A stretch of 64,000 bases of DNA, from the NCBI GenBank assembly GCA_918026815.1, contig CAKJVC010000191.1, positions 248,001-312,000 on the forward strand, read 5' to 3'. Shown in pieces: positions 57,975 to 64,000 of the stretch (its first letter is position 1; every line of letters begins with the position of its first letter). The DNA comes from Chalara sp. BL73 (lineage: Eukaryota > Ascomycota > Leotiomycetes > Helotiales). A program made the position numbers and the translations under genes. Under the pieces are notes generated by a model. It did no database searches and was not told where the DNA came from. It saw only the letters and a program-made list of their open reading frames with translations.

Positions 57975-59529
57975 ATGTGTTTTATGACCTGTTATGATAT
58001 CCCTTCTCTTTTGTTTAGACGCCGCGGTTTAGCGATCCATCTTCGGCGAGGTGTTGGGGAGCTTTTTTATGTGTCAGATTATTATGAATAATATATGAAC
58101 TTTGATATAAATCTTGCGTGTTTCCTTATTTCCACCAGGAATGGTTAGTCACAGTCGGGCATAGTTCACTTAAATTTGTATTTTCCCCAGTTAGAAGGGT
58201 GAATAAATCCTAAGTAAGAGTTGTAACCACTTTTATACCCGAGGTTTTGAATCGATGCGATTAGTAGATGATACGTTAGGGTCAAGATATCTAGCCTCCC
58301 CATCACGTTTCGCCTAGCTATGACAATAGCGCTGTATTCTGTCTGGGTGTGCAACATCTAGTGCATGGATCATATCATCTCTGCAGTAGGCCAAGATACA
58401 TGAAATTACAATTCAATTAGAGCGATCACAGAAACAAACAGAAAGGCGAGAAAATGGCAACTCCAGTCCAAAGTGGCAGCGATCGGGAAGCCGCATGTGT
58501 ACTGAGGGTACTTGCAGCTTTGGTCCATGAAGCAGGGCTCAACTCTCAAGTGTCCTGATGCATGCTTCAGGCGTGCCCCAATTAGAGCTATAATCACTGG
58601 ACAACTTTATGCATCGCAACCTCGGATAGTCAGACCCAAGCCCCCAGTATTCCGAGTAATCCGAGTCGTCATTTCGCACCTTATCACCCCTAAAGAATTG
58701 TTCTAGAAGGGACCCCCTTTTTAAGCGATACCGCCGTCGCGAACCCTAAATCTCTCTGGGTGTCAAGGATCTCGTATCAAAGTCCAAGTCACAGTAGGCA
58801 CTTGCACAGTGGGCTGGAAAGGCTCTTGGTCGGGCCGGATGATTGAGCCGAAAGGACCTCCTTAATCCAAACTTCGCCAAGTCCAACTCGATTGCACCAG
58901 CCTTGGCAGCCCGTTTTCATTCGCTACGCAGGAATGTAACCGGAAATCAGCTTGCCCAGGCCTTATTTAACGTGTTATGAGACGGGGCTTGGCAATGGAG
59001 CTCAACAATGGGAAAGAGAACGACCACATCATTGAAAGAGCAAGGTACGTGAGTAACTGAGTGAGCGAGTGAATGAGTGAGAGTGTGAGCTTTTTTGCAA
59101 GTGCCGTCCGGAAGTGATGGGCGTTGAGTCCCCACGATGCGGTTGTAAGCCCAAAGGCAGCTCAGCCGGTCACTAAGTGGACAAATTTCCAGTGATTCCG
59201 CCTCAATTCAACTTTTGGGGGACCCTTTTCCAGGCGCTGACCCGTGCCAACCATGCGCCTGTCCGTGGTCCCTACCTCTAACCAATCCAGTACATTGGCT
59301 CTGTAGTACGAGCACTCCATAATTATAGATGAGCCCGGCCTTATTGGGTGAATGAGCATGGGGCTTAGGGGTTTAAGTTAGTGCCTCAACCCCTGCTTTT
59401 CCGTTTCTGCGCCGCCCGCAGAAAAAGACAACCCACCTTATTTCTTTATCGCCATCCCGCTCCTGACATCTCCCCTTCCTTTTTCCTGTTTTTTGTGCTA
59501 TCTCCTTTCGTGCTTGTTGGGCGTTCAGG
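57975..59529. other. Intergenic region
   Basis: Right part is the 5' flank of the O-fucosyltransferase-like gene, with a GAGT-rich simple repeat at 59050-59087 and a pyrimidine tract at 59470-59510. No frame worth calling. Confidence 0.5.
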
Positions 59530-61049
59530 ATGGCGATCGATCGTTTTGAGTTCGCGTCGCTGAAGACGCGCGCCAGCATGCATCGGCCCTCGATGTATTA
59601 TCTCAAGTTCCTCCTCCCGATCACGTTAATCTTGGCGACTGCGATCTACCTCTTCTCGCATAATGGGGCCGACGTGGTGCCTGAGTACAAGACATTGTAT
59701 AACGTGGCGGCGACGGGGAACAAGGAGCGCTTCGTGGAGGCCTTTATGAAAAATGAGATCGACGGGCCCTATGACCTACAGCCGCTGAAGGACTTCTGTG
59801 CCAGCAAGGACCGGAAGTATCAGCCTGGGTTGGTGGTCAAGTGCTTTAGTCCGATAGGAGGATTTGGAAACATCAAGAACATGGCATTGAACTGTCTGCG
59901 ATTTGCGCTCGAAGCTGGAGCAACTGGTTTCGTTATCCCAGAGTGAGTTCACTAAAAAAAAAAAAAAGACAAGGACATCAGACAGCAAATGCTGACGGAT
60001 CCAGAATCACAACCCGCGGAGAGGATATTACCGACCTGGCCTCAGGCCATTATCAACCTTTTGACTACCTATTTGATCTTCAGCATTTTATCCGGTCCTT
60101 TGAGGCAGCTTGTCCACAGGTGAAGCTATACCTCACGCAAGATCAAATGATTGAAGCGCATCCGGATATCAATGGAATCGTTCCGTCAATAGAGCTGATG
60201 CCTCAGGATCTCCCGGATATGGTCTTCCATCCCATGGCTGAAAGCGTAATCGCCAACATCGAGACATGGCGACCCAAATTCGACGACTGGCTGAAAAGGC
60301 TCCAGCCTCCGTTTTCTGCAGAAAAGCCAATCGCAGTCACAATCATGGGGGCTCCTCTGCTAAGATTCCCAATCAACTACGATCCGCCAGCATTTGTTGC
60401 CACGTATGGACGTCTCATTCTAACCCGCTGGGATGTTAGAAAGGTTGCCGCTGCAGTTCTATTTTCGCTTTCGGAGCGCGATAACCTGAACATTGACGTG
60501 ACGCGACCTGGAATTGATCGGGGTAAATTCTATGGAGTGCATCTTCGCACCGACATCGACGCCTTAAGGGTAAACTGGCCCGGTTATGATATGCAATCTA
60601 AGAACTACCTGGAAGGCGGCAAGAAGTCTGGACTGAAAAGCATGTATGTCGCATCCGGCAATCCCGAGGACTCGGCCAGATTCAGAAAATCTGCATTGAA
60701 GCTTGGCATTAAAGGCGCCATGAAAGCCGATCTTCTAGAACGACCGGGATTCGACCTCGAGAATGAGCAAATGAAGAATATGACGTGGGACCAGCAAGGA
60801 ATAGTGGACTATGAAGTCCTGCTTCGGTGCTCTGACTTCAGCGGCGTCTTCGAGAGTAGCTTCAGCTGGGCGATCAGCAACCGGAGACATGTGGTCCTGC
60901 ACCGGGGCACATGGGACATGATATATGAGGGCCACACCGGAGCGACCAGACCCGGTCCCGAGTCGTTCATGGATGATTTCAGCACGATCTATGGCCCCAA
61001 GGATATGTTGAGACTGAGATGGCAGTTCCCGCTCGCCCTGTGGCCGTGA
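59530..61049 (+). CDS. O-fucosyltransferase-like glycosyltransferase, type II membrane protein
   Basis: Exons 59530-59942 and 60005-61049 join in frame to 485 aa; the 62-bp intron contains a run of about 14 A. A short basic cytosolic tail is followed by a signal anchor at about 24-43 (YLKFLLPITLILATAIYLF), typical of Golgi glycosyltransferases. The lumenal part has GGFGNIKNMALNCLRFALEAG near the start, FYGVHLRTDIDALRVNWPGY in the middle and MTWDQQGIVDYEVLLRC...GVFESSFSWAI near the end. This is the order seen in fungal proteins related to GDP-fucose O-fucosyltransferases; H-L-R-T carries the conserved arginine. Whether fucose is the real donor in ascomycetes is uncertain. Confidence 0.82.
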
Positions 61050-61951
61050 GGCCAAAAAAAAAAAAAAATTTGGAGGGAAGAAATACCGCGAGATATTTTT
61101 ATGTTTTGATATGCTTTATGTACCCCATAGCATGGCGTTGGGCGGATACCCGGATCTGCTTGCATTTTACACATAACAGATTAGAGGAGCCATACTGGGA
61201 TAAATAGATAATTTGGAATAATGTATGTAAATAGAATACTAATAGCACAATCGCAGAGCCCACTCCCAGATTTTTTTTTGCGAGCCACCTTTCTAGTCAT
61301 TCATCCCAACGACCCTACCAGAACTGATATTGTTCAGAGGGATATTCTCGAGTTTCCCACGGTTGGTTCTTTTCTCTTTTGGGTTTGAGGCTTTCCATAC
61401 GCTAAAATTACCCAGCATCATACAAGTCAAGCGATCAGGTATTTATCCTAAAAGCACGAAGACGCCACGAATCACTTCTGGCGCTGGTTCAGTGCTCGAT
61501 GTCCTCGCCCAGGTAGGCGGCCGGGTTTTTGTGCGAGCCATATCCAAGATCCCCAGCCTGCACTTTTCAAAGGGCGGTCGAAGGCCGTAAGCTAGATCCC
61601 GCCGCGTTGAACTGGCTCTACCGACGTATCAGGACTAAGTGCATGCATAGCTTGATCCTTGCCATTGGGCGTCGTCTGTGTAGAATCCGCGGCGAAAATC
61701 CTGGCGTGCTCGCGGCGGTCTTGGTGTGGTTGAGAAAATTTTTGTATGTTATGATCTATTGAAAAGGTGCACGCGCTCCCTCCCTTTTCAAACTCGGTTG
61801 ATACTTCTTGAAAAGAGAGAGAGAGAGGTGCGGCCGAGCTGAACGCTCCTGAGGGCAAAATCATCGAGGCGAAACATTATCAGGTTTTTCCATATTAGTA
61901 GTTGTATCGGTCTGTCTGCGTCTCATCATTGTCTGGAACAAAGAATGCACA
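61050..61951. other. Intergenic region
   Basis: Begins with an A14 run just after the stop (61053-61067), probably part of the 3' UTR, and includes a GA repeat at 61814-61826. Frames present are short and featureless. Confidence 0.5.
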
Positions 61952-62281
61952 ATGACGAAAAAGGCGGCAAATGAGAAGAGTATAGCATCTTACGGTGTGA
62001 GCGACCTCAATTATATCACACACGACCATGTCAAAGATCCAATCTGGAACAATGTATCCGGTACGGACGGGGGTTTGATATGGAGCACAGAGAGAAGTCC
62101 GGGTGGAAAGGAAACCCTTAGGATAGTATCTATGCTTCATCAGCTCGGTTGCCTCGCATCGATTCGAGAAGCACTGGAAAACGCAAGTGAAGGGAAAGAT
62201 ACAGGAATGGACAATGATCGCTGGCTTCCCTGTTTTGATTACTTGCGCAAGGTGAGGACGGACCTAAGGCTCGATAACTGA
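61952..62281 (+). CDS. UstYa-like (DUF3328) protein, short and with altered HxxHC motifs
   Basis: A 109-aa frame whose end resembles the C-terminal half of UstYa-family proteins, which act in ribosomal-peptide and other fungal secondary-metabolite pathways. The two hallmark HxxHC motifs are recognisable but changed: HQLGC in place of HQLHC (MLHQLGCLASIREAL) and WLPC in place of HxxHC (RWLPCFDYLRKV). The N-terminal membrane anchor of the family is missing and I found no upstream exon for it. It may therefore be a remnant rather than a working gene. No precursor peptide gene with repeated cores was recognised within 10 kb. Confidence 0.5.
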   Translation: MTKKAANEKSIASYGVSDLNYITHDHVKDPIWNNVSGTDGGLIWSTERSPGGKETLRIVSMLHQLGCLASIREALENASEGKDTGMDNDRWLPCFDYLRKVRTDLRLDN

Positions 62282-62763
62282 CGTTGGCGTGGAAATGTGC
62301 CTTAGACAATGCTTTGTCTTGCTGATAGGACAATTGAGCGATCAATAAATGTTGAGGGCCGGCGAATCAACACGATCCAAGGGTTTTATGACAAGAAAAT
62401 GTGCCGGCAGACAAACTTTGTATACGACCTGGATCGGGAAAAGCGTATAGCAACTACCACCCGTAAGATAGATAGTTGTGGTTAACTCCCTTGACACGTA
62501 GGTAATTGAGAATTTGTGGAATATGGTGATGACCACATAAGCTAGATCGTATCCTCTGGTAGTTACCTCTACTCCTACGACGGTTATACAATTGGTTAGA
62601 GATTAATCTTACTAAGCTTCCGAGCCCTGTCAGTACACTGACTGCTTCTGTTTACAACACCGTGAGCATGTCTCAATGAAAATATCTCCACTCACCTGGT
62701 CGAGAGTTTTTATCCCTTCATCGTGCTTTCGGGCTCAATTCATGTAATTGAGTGGATTGAGCA
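62282..62763. other. Short intergenic region
   Basis: 5' flank of the ABC transporter gene; no gene seen. Confidence 0.5.
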
Positions 62764-64000
62764 ATGGATTACCCACAGCCCGCCCGCCAACTGCATCAAC
62801 ACATGGCAGCCCAGATCGCGCTTTCATTGATACCATCCGCGCTATTTTTGCTGTTGTTCCCGATTAGAGCCTTCCAGCTACATCGGGCATGCCTCAAGGT
62901 CGCCCCGAATTATACTGGTGCTGTCAAAGCGGTACGTTGTTCTGTTCGAGTGAATAAGTGATAGAGGGACTTGCTGAACACCGCCTCGCAGGTGCTCACT
63001 GGACTCATCGCGGCGGTCAAACTAGTTGCCCTGGTCTTGTGCTTGACATCTACTCCCCGCCCGGATAGATTTTCAATCGCTACCAATGTTGTGTGCTTTG
63101 CGGCTGCTCTCGCTGTTTGCCAGTTATCATTCCTCGAGCATGGTCGATCAGCCAAGCCTTCTACTTTGCTAATATTGTATCTGCTCGCATCCATAATTTG
63201 CGAAGGAGTCCTGCTACTATCATTTTTTCTAGCCCATGGAATCTCTGCAACAGAGTCTGTATTTGTCGCCGCGCTTGGTCTCAAAATCCTCTTTCTTATT
63301 CTCGAATCGATCAGTAAACGATCTTACTTAAGAGCACCGTATAGGGAGTTGCCCATTGAGCAGACGGTCAGCGACCTTAACCGGGCATTTCTTTTTTGGA
63401 TAAATAATCTGGTATCTCTGGGTAACTCCAAACTGCTTGTATACTCTGATCTGCCTAGCCTCAATGACAGCCTCAAGTCAAGAGATATTCGTGCCCGAAT
63501 GGAAGGCGTGTGGGACAAAGCTAGTGAGCATCGGATACGCATGTCTGAGGTCTTGAAAGAACGTGGCTAACTCAACGTTAGTTAAACCAGAATCAACAGG
63601 GGGCTCTGAAGGTGGTGGCGCATTACTCTGGGCATTGTTTGACTTTTTCAAACGCAGCCTCTTTCTCAACGCTATTCCTCGACTAATGATGATTCTCTTC
63701 CGCTATTCACAGCCAATTCTCATCAACAGTACGATCAAATACGTGACCAATTCTGTCACGGACATTGGAGGAAGAAATATCACTGGTCTTCACCTCGCCT
63801 TTGCTGCTTTTGTCATTTATGTTGGCTCTGCGGTAAGCTGTCGGATAGCCTACTGCTCATCTTGAGATACTGATGGTACGATAGGTATCATTCTGCATCT
63901 ACTACCAAAGCCACAACAGAATCAGGGTGAAGTCACGTGGCGCGCTTGTCGGGCTTATTCACGCTCGTTGTCTGACAATGCCTGATGGTATCTATGACGG
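62764..64000 (+). CDS. ABC transporter, subfamily C (MRP-type), 5' part only
   Basis: Exons 62764-62931, 62992-63523, 63582-63832 and 63885 to the window edge join in frame; the introns are 60, 58 and 52 bp with GTACGT/GTGAGC/GTAAGC donors. The visible part is the N-terminal TMD0 (hydrophobic segments IALSLIPSALFLLLFPI, VLTGLIAAVKLVALVLCL, LLILYLLASIICEGVLLLSFFLA and others) and the linker DLNRAFLFWINNLVSLGN...DLPSLNDSLKS, then ALFDFFKRSLFLNAIPRLMMILFRYSQPILI, the start of TMD1. That order is typical of fungal ABCC exporters of glutathione conjugates or secondary metabolites. The ATP-binding domains are beyond the edge. The N-terminus is slightly short compared with relatives. Confidence 0.88.

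Overview
The window looks like nuclear DNA of a filamentous ascomycete (Pezizomycotina). Genes are short, split by 50-150 bp GT/AG introns with CTAAC-type branch sites, and lie on both strands without operons. Recognisable fungal families include a copper-fist regulator, a NACHT STAND protein, a Zn2Cys6 regulator, 2EXR/F-box-like proteins, a UstYa-like ORF and an MRP-type ABC transporter. The BTB and PTH11-like relics suggest Leotiomycetes, but only weakly. All exon structures were read by eye from splice signals and frame continuity.

Layout. 0-11 kb: a truncated Zn2Cys6 factor, a NACHT protein, a DOPA 4,5-dioxygenase-like gene, a copper-fist regulator and an EFM7-type methyltransferase. 11-17 kb holds no intact gene. 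It has seven diverged copies of a 44-nt motif (13.14-14.21 kb), a decayed BTB gene and an intact-ended 572-bp non-autonomous hAT element with an 8-bp target duplication. 17-29 kb: a 2EXR-like protein, a secreted Ser/Thr-rich protein, a multi-span membrane protein, an M28 peptidase-like membrane protein whose catalytic base is replaced by glycine, and VPS35. 29-40 kb: an MFS pseudogene, a disordered/coiled-coil protein, a hotdog thioesterase, DAP1 and a large membrane protein. 40-53 kb is a degenerate belt: relics of a PTH11-like protein, an amino-acid permease, a cyanamide-hydratase-like HD protein and a flavin monooxygenase surround an F-box protein and an NAD(P)-binding protein. 53-64 kb: phosphomannose isomerase, a kinesin, an O-fucosyltransferase-like protein, a UstYa-like remnant and the 5' part of an ABC transporter.

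The housekeeping genes (VPS35, DAP1, PMI, EFM7, kinesin) do not form a pathway, and there is no clear biosynthetic cluster. Several pseudogene stop codons are explained by C:G to T:A changes. The most unusual signal is the tandem 44-nt motif: two short hairpins, one with a covarying stem, flank a variable centre, and splice-like signals and a TATA box lie around it. It may be a spliced non-coding transcript or a structured RNA cluster; this is not established.
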